Origin: Candidatus Aminicenantota bacterium
GTDB lineage: Bacteria; Acidobacteriota; Aminicenantia; UBA2199
Reading direction: 5' to 3'
Assembly (NCBI GenBank): GCA_030671465.1
Contig: DAOVIP010000074.1
Span: 1 to 7,895, forward strand
DNA: 7,895 bases
Below are positions 1-5,979 of the stretch, one piece after another (the first letter of the stretch is position 1; each line of letters begins with the position of its first letter). Position numbers and translations under genes: made by a program. Below the pieces are notes generated by a model. That model made no database searches. It was not told the DNA's origin and saw nothing but the letters and a program-made list of their open reading frames with translations.

Positions 1-1
1 A

Positions 2-562
2 TTGTCTTTATCGATATTGCAATGGGTGTTACTTTGTCTGGGAACCCTGTTTTTATTGATTATTTCCCGCCGAGCACTGATCAATCCCAGAAGCCACGGT
101 TTCTATCGTTTCTTTGCTTTTGAAGCCTGTTTGATTCTGGTGGTACTCAATATACCCTTCTGGTTTCAAAATCCCCTTTCTCTGTATCACATAATATCCT
201 GGATATTACTGATCACCAGTATTACGATGGTACTTCTGGGTACGTTGATGCTGAAAAAACTGGGCCAACAGAAAGCCCGCGAAAACAGCCCGGAAACCTA
301 TCGTTTTGAAAACACCTCTGTTCTTGTGAAGGGAGGAATCTACCGGTTCATCCGCCACCCCATGTACAGTTCATTATTGTTCCTGGCCTGGGGAGCCTGG
401 TTGAAACAGATCACCCTGACCACGACCATCATGACCCTGGTGGCCACAGCTGCAGCTTTTGCGACAGCCAAAATCGAAGAAGCCGAAAACCTGAAAATCT
501 TCGGCAGTGATTACCAATCCTATATCAAAGAAACCAGGATGTTCATCCCCTATATTTTTTAG
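2..562 (+). CDS. ICMT/PEMT-like integral membrane methyltransferase (5' end at window edge)
   Basis: Probable SAM-dependent methyltransferase of the isoprenylcysteine carboxyl methyltransferase / phospholipid methyltransferase superfamily, acting in the membrane. Seen: about five hydrophobic segments (near residues 7-22, 38-55, 63-84, 121-135, 139-157). The family's C-terminal signature is present: KGGIYRFIRHPMYSS at about 110-124 with the Arg-His-Pro core at 118-120, a Glu-Glu pair at 159-160, then FGSDYQSY and a final FIPYIF. In the family this C-terminal half forms the SAM pocket. The substrate cannot be told from sequence; bacterial members are diverse, and prenylcysteine itself is unlikely. 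The reading frame is open to the left edge and the TTG at position 2 has no visible ribosome site, so the true start may lie outside the window. The 186 residues seen are near the family's usual bacterial length, so little should be missing. A tiny membrane protein follows 54 nt downstream. Confidence 0.85.
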   Translation: MSLSILQWVLLCLGTLFLLIISRRALINPRSHGFYRFFAFEACLILVVLNIPFWFQNPLSLYHIISWILLITSITMVLLGTLMLKKLGQQKARENSPETYRFENTSVLVKGGIYRFIRHPMYSSLLFLAWGAWLKQITLTTTIMTLVATAAAFATAKIEEAENLKIFGSDYQSYIKETRMFIPYIF

Positions 563-616
563 CTTTAAAGAAAGTAATGATAACTTAAATGTAAAGGAAA
601 CAAAATGTGAAAAAAG

Positions 617-772
617 ATGAAATTAAAAACAACTCTTTTGATATATCTGATCGTTTTTGCCGTATTTGATATGATTATTCCCATTCCCTTCATGGCCATC
701 CTGTTGATCTATGTGCTCCTGGAAAAACCACCCTGGTTCCGGAACTGGGTCAACACGATTTATAAAACCTGA
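617..772 (+). CDS. Small two-helix membrane protein, 51 aa
   Basis: Small hypothetical membrane protein, function unknown. Read from ATG 617 it begins MKLKTTLLIYLIVFAVFDMI. It has a first hydrophobic segment (6-22), an IPIP turn (21-24), a second hydrophobic segment (25-35) and a basic, aromatic tail (EKPPWFRNWVNTIYKT). That suggests a membrane hairpin with the tail at the membrane surface. It lies 54 nt after the membrane methyltransferase on the same strand, so co-transcription is likely. It ends 8 nt before the convergent end of the next gene. The start is odd: the only good ribosome site, AAAGGAAA at 593-600, is placed for ATG 605 or GTG 607. ATG 605 runs straight into a stop, and GTG 607 is one base out of frame, separated from the ORF by six A residues. 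I recognise no named family with certainty. The coding call rests on the clean hydrophobic pattern and tight packing. Confidence 0.6.
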   Translation: MKLKTTLLIYLIVFAVFDMIIPIPFMAILLIYVLLEKPPWFRNWVNTIYKT

Positions 773-780
773 AGTAACCG

Positions 781-1737
781 TCAAAAGCAAAAATTGATGA
801 TGGGAAGAACCACTCTTCCTTTGGGATTATCCCGGACAATGTTCACCAGCCCGATCTGCAATCCCTTCAAGCGGTAGGCGTAATTGACAATACCGATGGC
901 CACTCCCCTCTGGGTACCCCGGATATAATTGAAAGCACTGATGTTCAAGCCGCTGATGATGCCGTCATCCGTTACCTGCACCGTTCCCAATGCTATTGAA
1001 AGTCCGGATATGGATTTGCCGCCCAGGCCCAGGCCTGCTATGGTCACTCCCCTGATGGACGGTGAACCGGCCGCCAACCCGCAGATGGTCAGCCCGGTCA
1101 ATTTCTCTCCAGCACCGGCTCCCAATCCGGCAATGGTGATTCCGATCACTTTTTCACCGGCCCCCACACCCAGCAGGCCGATATTCAAACCGATCAAATT
1201 CTGACCCGCTCCGATACCCAGGCCGCCGATATTAATGCCAATAACATTCTCCCCGGCACCGGCTCCTACCAGGCCCAGATTGATACCGATCATGCTGCCG
1301 CCGGCCCCCACCCCGATTCCACCGATGTTAATGCCCTTCATATCCTGGCCACTGCCAGCACCGATCAAACCAATGGTAATTCCGGTGATATTTTCTTTGG
1401 CCCCCGCACCCAGCAGCCCGATCTGAATCCCGTTCAAGCGATTGGCGTAAGGCATCAATCCCAGGGAAAGGCCGTTTACGGTTCCGGTAGCCAGTTTATC
1501 CGGCGGCTTCCACAGGGTAAAATTGATACCGTTGATGGTCTGGATATTGCGGTCGATAAAATTGAAGCGCAGCCCGGTAAAGTTGGGAGAATTTCCGAAA
1601 CAGAGCCCCCAGGTTCGGGCCGGAACGGTCAGGGCCCGGGCCGGCAAAACCATGCTCCCGGCCATAAGGAATATCAGAAAAAACAAGCTTAAAAATTTGA
1701 CTTGATGATCAACCATTCTTTTGTTGGTTAAAAGCAT
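781..1737 (-). CDS. Exported glycine-rich repeat protein, LA_2272 surface-repeat type
   Basis: Predicted surface or outer-membrane repeat protein, 318 aa. The N-terminus is basic, then a long hydrophobic stretch and a plausible signal peptidase site after LPARA (about 32-36). The body is a run of Gly-Ile-x-Ile-Gly-type units. Seven exact 16-residue units start at Gly 103, 119, 135, 151, 167, 183 and 199. Looser 14-18-residue units follow from 215, 230, 245, 263, 278 and 292, then PIINFCF, ending in Phe as outer-membrane proteins often do. This pattern matches what NCBI calls LA_2272 family surface repeat proteins; their role is unknown. A beta-solenoid or beta-strand fold with Gly corners is my inference. 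I chose ATG 1737 because AAGGGAG lies 8 nt upstream; the GTG at 1746 overlaps that ribosome site. It is transcribed divergently from the SAM methyltransferase and converges with the small membrane protein. Confidence 0.8.
   Translation of the reverse strand: MLLTNKRMVDHQVKFLSLFFLIFLMAGSMVLPARALTVPARTWGLCFGNSPNFTGLRFNFIDRNIQTINGINFTLWKPPDKLATGTVNGLSLGLMPYANRLNGIQIGLLGAGAKENITGITIGLIGAGSGQDMKGINIGGIGVGAGGSMIGINLGLVGAGAGENVIGINIGGLGIGAGQNLIGLNIGLLGVGAGEKVIGITIAGLGAGAGEKLTGLTICGLAAGSPSIRGVTIAGLGLGGKSISGLSIALGTVQVTDDGIISGLNISAFNYIRGTQRGVAIGIVNYAYRLKGLQIGLVNIVRDNPKGRVVLPIINFCF
1096..1431 (-). repeat. Seven degenerate 48-bp tandem repeats inside the surface protein gene
   Basis: Seven back-to-back 48-bp units encode the 16-residue Gly-rich repeats, with no indels between units. 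Units keep the protein pattern (G-hydrophobic-x-I-G/A-G/L-hydrophobic-G-x-G-A/S-G-x-x-x-x) but differ at many third positions. Expansion is therefore not very recent, and selection appears to hold the protein pattern. The antisense strand has long Pro/Ala-rich open frames here; these are shadows of the glycine codons. Confidence 0.8.
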
Positions 1738-1843
1738 TGGTATCACTCCCTTGAAAATGAAAAAGTGGGCCGAAATAAAAACCTCCTGCCATATTTATAA
1801 TAACGGATTCAGCGGCCAAAAAGTTTCTGAAATTCGGCAACCA

Positions 1844-1872
1844 TTGACATTTGTTCCGGTACTCCATAAAAT
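1844..1872 (+). promoter_or_regulatory. Sigma70-type promoter for the SAM methyltransferase gene
   Basis: A perfect -35 TTGACA (1844-1849), a 17-nt spacer and a -10 TAAAAT (1867-1872) that matches consensus in 5 of 6 positions. Transcription should begin near 1878-1881. That leaves only about 6-9 nt before ATG 1887 but about 20 nt before TTG 1902, which bears on the start choice. Confidence 0.7.
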
Positions 1873-1901
1873 AATTTGATGACTTCATGGGGAGAAACAG
1901 G

Positions 1902-2561
1902 TTGGACGAACTGAATGTAGAACCCTTCCGAAAGGTGTTTTTGAAATATACCCGGGCAGCCTTTAAACTGCTTCCCCGAATGGATCATCCCTGCATCTTG
2001 GATATCGGTTGTGGTACCGGTTTGCCCACCCTGGAACTGGCCAGGTTGAGCAACGGCGATATTTTTGCCATAGACCCTGATGCCATTGACCTGGAAGATT
2101 TGAAAAGCAAAGTCAGCCAGCTGGGGCTCACACACCGGATCAAGATTCTGAATTCCAGGATCACCTCAACCGGTCTCCCGGATGAAACCTTTAACCTACT
2201 CTGGGATGAAGGAACTCTGCATCTGGTCGATCTGAGAAAAAGCCTGAAGGAATGCCACCGCTTGCTCAAACCGGATGGATTCCTGGTCATGGCCGAGACC
2301 AACTCCTGGATGAAGAACAAATTTAAAATCCTGAACCATCAAGGCTTTGCTTTGTGGGATCAATTCCCCTGGCCAGCAGGCTGCTGGTGGAGCGAATATT
2401 ACCAGCCCCTGGAAGAAAAAGTCAAGGAAATCCGTCGGTTATATCCGGATTCAAAAAACATCGACAGATTGAACCAGCTTCGGGGGGAAATCGAAATGGT
2501 GAAGCGGAATCCCCGAAAATTTGACTGCAGTTTTTACATTTTCAAAAAAAACCGGACCTGA
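1902..2561 (+). CDS. Class I SAM-dependent methyltransferase
   Basis: Soluble Rossmann-fold methyltransferase, 219 aa from TTG 1902. Seen: motif I ILDIGCGTGLPTLELA at about residues 32-47, the acidic end of strand 2 (IFAIDPDAIDLEDL, about 55-68), a motif II-like region LPDETFNLLWDEGTLHLVD, and the post-II segment ECHRLLKPDGFLVMAE. The C-terminal half carries a Trp-rich cap (FPWPAGCWWSEYY), followed by a charged helix, and ends in a FDCSFYIF strand typical of the fold. Substrate unknown; the cap probably shapes it. Start: TTG 1902 has GGGGAG seven nt upstream, and the predicted transcription start suits it. ATG 1887 (five residues longer) has no ribosome site and almost no leader. The last 13 codons, stop and 48 bp beyond belong to a 93-bp repeat found again at 4846-4938. 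Confidence 0.85.
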   Translation: MDELNVEPFRKVFLKYTRAAFKLLPRMDHPCILDIGCGTGLPTLELARLSNGDIFAIDPDAIDLEDLKSKVSQLGLTHRIKILNSRITSTGLPDETFNLLWDEGTLHLVDLRKSLKECHRLLKPDGFLVMAETNSWMKNKFKILNHQGFALWDQFPWPAGCWWSEYYQPLEEKVKEIRRLYPDSKNIDRLNQLRGEIEMVKRNPRKFDCSFYIFKKNRT

Positions 2562-2609
2562 ATCCATCTGGAATCAAAGATTCAAAACAAAAAAAGTTCA
2601 ACGGATAAT
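2517..2609 (+). repeat. 93-bp direct repeat, copy 1 (3' end of the methyltransferase gene)
   Basis: Matches 4846-4938 in the same orientation without gaps at a constant offset of 2329 bp. I count 88 of 93 identical bases; differences are at 2530, 2544, 2579, 2585 and 2604. It covers the last codons, the stop and 48 bp of 3' flank. The reading frame here is the intact one, so this is probably the parental copy. Confidence 0.9.
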
Positions 2610-2644
2610 GGTTCGCTCGGTCATTTTATATTTTGTTATACCAG

Positions 2645-2677
2645 TTGATTTTTTTTTATTCTGATTTAACATAATAT
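2645..2677 (+). promoter_or_regulatory. Possible promoter for the small membrane-anchored protein
   Basis: The stretch before the next gene is strongly A+T-rich. TTGATT (2645-2650) could be a -35, and CATAAT (2670-2675) or TAATAT (2672-2677) a -10. The spacing of 19-21 nt is longer than ideal, so this is only suggestive. Confidence 0.25.
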
Positions 2678-2720
2678 ATAGACAAGCATTGTGTAAACAG
2701 GGGAAAAGAGAGGATTAACC

Positions 2721-3059
2721 ATGAAAAAAATTATTCTGATTTTGGTGGTGATCTACCTGGTATTTTTAGCAATTCAATTATTTAATCACAGCAACCAGAA
2801 AGCCAGCTTAAATTTGAATTTAGGAACCATTTTAAATGATTACAACACCATTGGCGAGAAGGCCTTCAAAGAGAAGATAGTGGGAATCTACCGAGATGAC
2901 AGACTGCGGGTAAAATCCGAGGACATCATCATCACTAAAAACAAGGAAAAGGGTACTTTTCGTGTCGAAGTTCATTATCACCGAATTTTTTATTTTCTAT
3001 TTTTCCCCATAAAGAGAAAAATGATCATCATCAAAGAAGGTTCAATTCTGAATATTTAG
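2721..3059 (+). CDS. Hypothetical single-pass membrane protein, 112 aa
   Basis: I do not recognise the family. Residues 1-22 form a basic start plus one hydrophobic segment (IILILVVIYLVFLAI), read as an uncleaved membrane anchor. The remainder is a mixed alpha/beta domain of about 85 residues: a helical stretch (38-57, ending KEKIVGIYRDDRLRV), then probable beta strands EDIIITKN, TFRVEVHY and the LFFPIKRKMIIIKEG region. The layout (N-terminal helix, a helix-turn with DRLRVKSEDI, then an edge-strand hairpin) is reminiscent of DUF4845-type pilin-like proteins, but this is a topology impression only. The ATG has GAGAGGA six nt upstream, so the start is well supported. It stands alone, 159 nt after the methyltransferase, and faces the peptidase gene end-to-end. 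Confidence 0.7.
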   Translation: MKKIILILVVIYLVFLAIQLFNHSNQKASLNLNLGTILNDYNTIGEKAFKEKIVGIYRDDRLRVKSEDIIITKNKEKGTFRVEVHYHRIFYFLFFPIKRKMIIIKEGSILNI

Positions 3060-3202
3060 AATTCGAAAAATAAAGTAATTATAACACCCAAAGAGTAACC
3101 TTAAAATAAGGGACTTCAGATAAAACAACAACTAAAACTGCAAAAATCAGGCGTTTGTAAAAAAGTGAAGTCGGTGGTTTTTTCTCTTAATCATCATAGT
3201 AT

Positions 3203-4804
3203 TTATAAATGTTTTTGCCTGTCCAGAGATTTCGGATGATTGCCAAGTTCCTGGAGGACATGAAAAACCAGCCGTGATATTTTTTCCATCTTGTCATAAT
3301 CAACCTTATCGGCCTCATCGGTGGGCCGATGAAAATCTTCATGGGGACCGGAGTCAAATCCAGCAGATGGAATGCCTTTTTGATGAAAGTAACTCTGGTC
3401 TGTCCGGATTACATACTCCAGCCCCTCTCTCAATTTTAGATGCATTTTCAGGGACCGGGAATTTATCCGGGAAATGAGCTGCCATAATTCAGGACAGAAA
3501 CCGGTATCAGAAGCAACATAATGCCCCTTTGAGTTTATCAGATCTTTATGAGTGCGGCCAATCATGTCAAGATTGAAAAAAGTTTTTATGGAATTAATAG
3601 GCAGGGGACAATCCCGCACAAAATGACGTGACCCCAGCAATCCGATTTCTTCTGCTGAAAAAAGGATAAAAAGCTGAGAACAAAGGGTGGGGTTCAACTG
3701 CATGGCCTCGGCAATTTCAATCACACCGGCCGAACCACTGGCATTATCATCGGCACCATTCATGATCTTTCCATTCCGGGGTGGAAAATGGTCCAGATGG
3801 GCGCCTGTGCAGATCACCCTGGAGCGTAGATTTGGATCAGTACCGGGAATAAAACCAATGACATTCCAGGAGGTCAGCGGTTTCTCCTCATAGCTGAAAT
3901 CAAAACCGATATCAATATGTTCGAGGTGAAAGGACCGGTACTCCTTAGAAACAACACTCCCATCACTGGCAAAGGGACAATATCTTTCACCCTTCATTGC
4001 CAGCCTGAACCACTCTGGTTTGGCGATAATGAGATTGGACCCGATCAGTCCAAATTTAGGCAGGAGTGTATGGATCCAGGGATAATATGAACCATCCTCC
4101 TCAGCCAGTAGAATTTTTGACCAGAATCCCTGATCCCCCCGCTTATCCCAGTTTTGAAGAAACCGCTGGCTGGGAGGAATAATAATGGCCAGGGGCTTGC
4201 TTCTGGCAATCTTCTCCAGTTTGATCATCACTCCTCTCGGTGAACTATATTTTTTGTCCAGTTCTTCGGGTAAAACCGGTTTTCCATCTCGTTGCGGAGT
4301 CCCGCGCAACATCAAGACCACTTTCCCTTTCAAATCCAACCCTTTCAAATCATTCCAGCCGGTTTCTTCCTCCCGGATGCCGTATCCTACAAAAACAACC
4401 GGCACATTCGAGACCGGTAAAGAAGAATAATCAAACAGGCTGATTTTTAGTAATTTTCCCAGAGGCACTTTTTGTTTTTTTCCATATTTTGTTAATAAAA
4501 GAGAAAAATCCTTTAACCGGCGTTCGAGCAATGGTACGGTTTGAAGAAAAGTCTCATTTCCCTGAGCATCCTTCAGCATAGGTTTAATTCCCATTGCCCG
4601 GAACTGACTGGCAGCATATTGACAGGCAATTTCATACCCCGGGGTTCCAGGGGCCCTGCCATTCAAAAAATCAGAGGCCAGAAAATAAACATGATCCCGT
4701 AGCTCATCCCGGGTGATGGTTTCAACCGCTCCGACAGACCAGAGAGAACTGGTAAAGGTTAAGATTAAAAAAATAAGAAAACCATGGATTACCGCTTTCT
4801 TCAC
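3203..4804 (-). CDS. M28-family zinc aminopeptidase with PA-like domain, exported
   Basis: Secreted or periplasmic di-zinc exopeptidase of MEROPS family M28, 533 aa, releasing N-terminal residues from peptides; exact specificity unknown. A Sec signal peptide spans about 1-26. An N-terminal M28 segment follows (RDHVYFLASDFLNGRAPGTP, about 36-55). A protease-associated-like insert lies around 133-265 (VVFVGYGI, GKVVLMLRG). Then comes the catalytic core from about 312. Expected metal and catalytic residues are all present: His336 and Asp338 in GAHLDH, Asp352/353 in GADDNASG, Glu385-Glu386 in SAEEIGLLGS, Asp413 in NLDMIGR and His492 in EDFHRPTD. It therefore looks active. The start is GTG 4804, with AGGAG seven nt upstream. 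It lies downstream of the acyltransferase on the same strand, across a 149-nt gap mostly occupied by repeat copy 2, so a shared transcript is possible but not assured. Confidence 0.92.
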   Translation of the reverse strand: MKKAVIHGFLIFLILTFTSSLWSVGAVETITRDELRDHVYFLASDFLNGRAPGTPGYEIACQYAASQFRAMGIKPMLKDAQGNETFLQTVPLLERRLKDFSLLLTKYGKKQKVPLGKLLKISLFDYSSLPVSNVPVVFVGYGIREEETGWNDLKGLDLKGKVVLMLRGTPQRDGKPVLPEELDKKYSSPRGVMIKLEKIARSKPLAIIIPPSQRFLQNWDKRGDQGFWSKILLAEEDGSYYPWIHTLLPKFGLIGSNLIIAKPEWFRLAMKGERYCPFASDGSVVSKEYRSFHLEHIDIGFDFSYEEKPLTSWNVIGFIPGTDPNLRSRVICTGAHLDHFPPRNGKIMNGADDNASGSAGVIEIAEAMQLNPTLCSQLFILFSAEEIGLLGSRHFVRDCPLPINSIKTFFNLDMIGRTHKDLINSKGHYVASDTGFCPELWQLISRINSRSLKMHLKLREGLEYVIRTDQSYFHQKGIPSAGFDSGPHEDFHRPTDEADKVDYDKMEKISRLVFHVLQELGNHPKSLDRQKHL

Positions 4805-4845
4805 GATTCAGCTCCTGTTAACTTAATTTAATTGCTTATACGTAC

Positions 4846-4938
4846 AAATTTGACTGCGGTTTTTACATTTTCCAAAAAAACCGGACCTGAATCCATCTGG
4901 AATCAAAAATTCAGAACAAAAAAAGTTCAACGAATAAT
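4846..4938 (+). repeat. 93-bp direct repeat, copy 2 (orphan fragment of a methyltransferase 3' end)
   Basis: 88/93 identical to 2517-2609. Read on the plus strand it still gives FDCGFYIFQKNRT and a stop, so it corresponds to the end of a methyltransferase-like gene with the body missing. Nothing recognisable as methyltransferase lies before it (4805-4845 is peptidase leader). It fills 62 percent of the gap between the acyltransferase and peptidase genes and lies antisense to both. On the minus strand it also holds a CTGAAT/ATTCAG inverted pair followed shortly by seven T residues, a weak terminator-like arrangement for the acyltransferase. Confidence 0.9.
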
Positions 4939-4953
4939 CCAGCCAAACTCCGA

Positions 4954-5748
4954 TTATGGATTCAGCCCATAGCCCTTTTCAACCAGTTCTCTCAAGTCTC
5001 TGGCAAACCGGGCCCCGGGTGCGCCGTCAACCACATCGTGATCAACAGCTATGGTGACAGATAAAAATTCTCTTTTTTCCAGTTGTCCTTTCAGGTAAAC
5101 AGGCTTATGGGATTTTCCTCCGATGACCACTTCCAGGGTATGATTTAAAAGCCCCAATCCCCAGCCGCTGCCGGCACCAAACATACCAATCGCGGTGACG
5201 GCAACAGTGCCCATATGCTTTTTAAAACGCTGGGGATTACGGATGATATAATAATAAAACAATTTCCTGATGAATGCAGGTAAACTCAAAAACCAGCGTA
5301 TATATTTCCATTTACGCCGATATTCATTGTTATCAGCCCCCTGCTCTTTGGCTTTACGGATTTCCTGTTCGATATCCAGACATGATCGCTTATTAACCGA
5401 GCGAAGAATATGAATGGCAGGAAAATAATGCCGGTCAATTTTTATTTCAATGGGGAGACATAAATCAACATCCTCAAAACACACCAATTTGTTTTTACGG
5501 TTAAGGAAACCATGAACCTGAGGATTGGTTTCAACTGCCTTGCCAATGCAGCTGATCACATAAGCAGTAAGAGAAAGAGGTGACTTTGTTTTGATCCTAT
5601 ATTTGCGAATTTTTCTGAAAGTATCGGTAATATCAAACTCCACCAAACCGTAAATGGTACTTTTCTTCTTGGCCAGCGCAGATGCATCGATTACCAGTTT
5701 TCTGAAAAGCGGTAATTCAATCTCCTGGAAAGGTTGCGATTTTTTCAT
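4954..5748 (-). CDS. Stand-alone 2-oxoacid dehydrogenase-type acyltransferase (E2 catalytic domain)
   Basis: CoA-dependent acyltransferase-fold protein, 264 aa, related to the catalytic domain of E2 subunits and to chloramphenicol acetyltransferase. Seen: N-terminal core strand (STIYGLVEFDIT, about 30-41), LSLTAYVISCIGKAVETNP (58-76), then VDLCLPIEIKIDR. Further on are a basic, hydrophobic stretch (KYIRWFLSLPAFIRKLFYYY, 148-167), GTVAVTAIGMFGAGSGWGLG and the active-site block VDHDVVDGAPGARF. Catalytic His237 and Asp241 are present, but the residue after His is Asp where E2 proteins usually have Arg. There is no lipoyl domain and no peripheral-subunit-binding domain, and no E1 or E3 gene is nearby, so it is unlikely to serve in a classical complex; the acyl substrate is unknown. 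Start: ATG 5748 has GAGG eight nt upstream; ATG 5754 is too close to that site. Confidence 0.85.
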   Translation of the reverse strand: MKKSQPFQEIELPLFRKLVIDASALAKKKSTIYGLVEFDITDTFRKIRKYRIKTKSPLSLTAYVISCIGKAVETNPQVHGFLNRKNKLVCFEDVDLCLPIEIKIDRHYFPAIHILRSVNKRSCLDIEQEIRKAKEQGADNNEYRRKWKYIRWFLSLPAFIRKLFYYYIIRNPQRFKKHMGTVAVTAIGMFGAGSGWGLGLLNHTLEVVIGGKSHKPVYLKGQLEKREFLSVTIAVDHDVVDGAPGARFARDLRELVEKGYGLNP

Positions 5749-5778
5749 AACCATATCCTCTTGGTAATTTTATTCCAT

Positions 5779-5784
5779 ATTATA
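5779..5784 (-). promoter_or_regulatory. Possible -10 box for the acyltransferase gene
   Basis: On the minus strand this reads TATAAT, a perfect -10 hexamer, 30 nt upstream of ATG 5748. No good -35 stands 16-18 nt further upstream, so an activator or another sigma factor may be needed, or the match is chance in A+T-rich DNA. Confidence 0.35.
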
Positions 5785-5877
5785 CCGGATTCACCAACCT
5801 TTTAATACCGGAGTAATAAATCTGATTCTTTTTGGTAATCAGCCGATTGACCCGGTTATTAATCAGTGGAGGAGATC

Positions 5878-5922
5878 ATGAAAAAATACAGCCAGATAAA
5901 CTTTTTTGTTTTTTTCACTTGA
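5878..5922 (+). other. 14-codon ORF with a near-perfect ribosome site (leader or gene remnant)
   Basis: GGAGGAGATC immediately before ATG 5878 closely resembles the full consensus GGAGGTGATC. It opens a frame of only 14 codons, MKKYSQINFFVFFT, ending at TGA 5920-5922. The start of a signal-peptide-like sequence is visible, and it resembles the start of the next gene (MKKITFFVFL). Its stop overlaps the -35 of the next gene's promoter. It could be a leader peptide or the stub of a broken or replaced gene. Not confidently coding. Confidence 0.35.
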
Positions 5923-5947
5923 CTTTTTGGATTTTAGCGAATATAAT
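5919..5947 (+). promoter_or_regulatory. Near-consensus sigma70 promoter for the GyrI-like gene
   Basis: TTGACT (5919-5924, 5 of 6), exactly 17 nt of spacer, and a perfect TATAAT (5942-5947). Transcription should start near 5953-5955, giving a leader of about 25 nt before ATG 5980. GCGAA occurs three times in and after the promoter (5937, 5952, 5963). This is the best promoter in the window and predicts strong basal expression. Confidence 0.8.
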
Positions 5948-5979
5948 AAAGGCGAACAAACAGCGAACAGGAGTTTGAA

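Noticed and set aside
929..1426. Plus-strand Pro/Ala-rich open frames
   Set aside because: They are the complement of the glycine-repeat codons of the surface protein and have the low complexity expected of such shadows.
1809..2135. Minus-strand 108-codon open frame across the methyltransferase start
   Set aside because: It lies antisense to the methyltransferase N-terminus and its promoter; the plus frame carries clear family motifs, this one none.
3112..3172. GACTTCA / TGAAGTC inverted repeat followed by TTTTTT as a terminator between the convergent genes
   Set aside because: The 7-bp arms are 47 nt apart and two wobble-poor bases separate them from the T run; too weak to call.
4887..4965. 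Ten-base inverted repeat CTGAATCCAT / ATGGATTCAG joining repeat copy 2 to the acyltransferase stop region
   Set aside because: The second arm is acyltransferase coding sequence and stop, the arms are 59 nt apart, and copy 1 has no partner; likely chance.
5836..5866. TAATCAG direct repeats 24 bp apart as an operator
   Set aside because: Only two 7-base copies in A+T-rich DNA, with no promoter nearby they could control convincingly.
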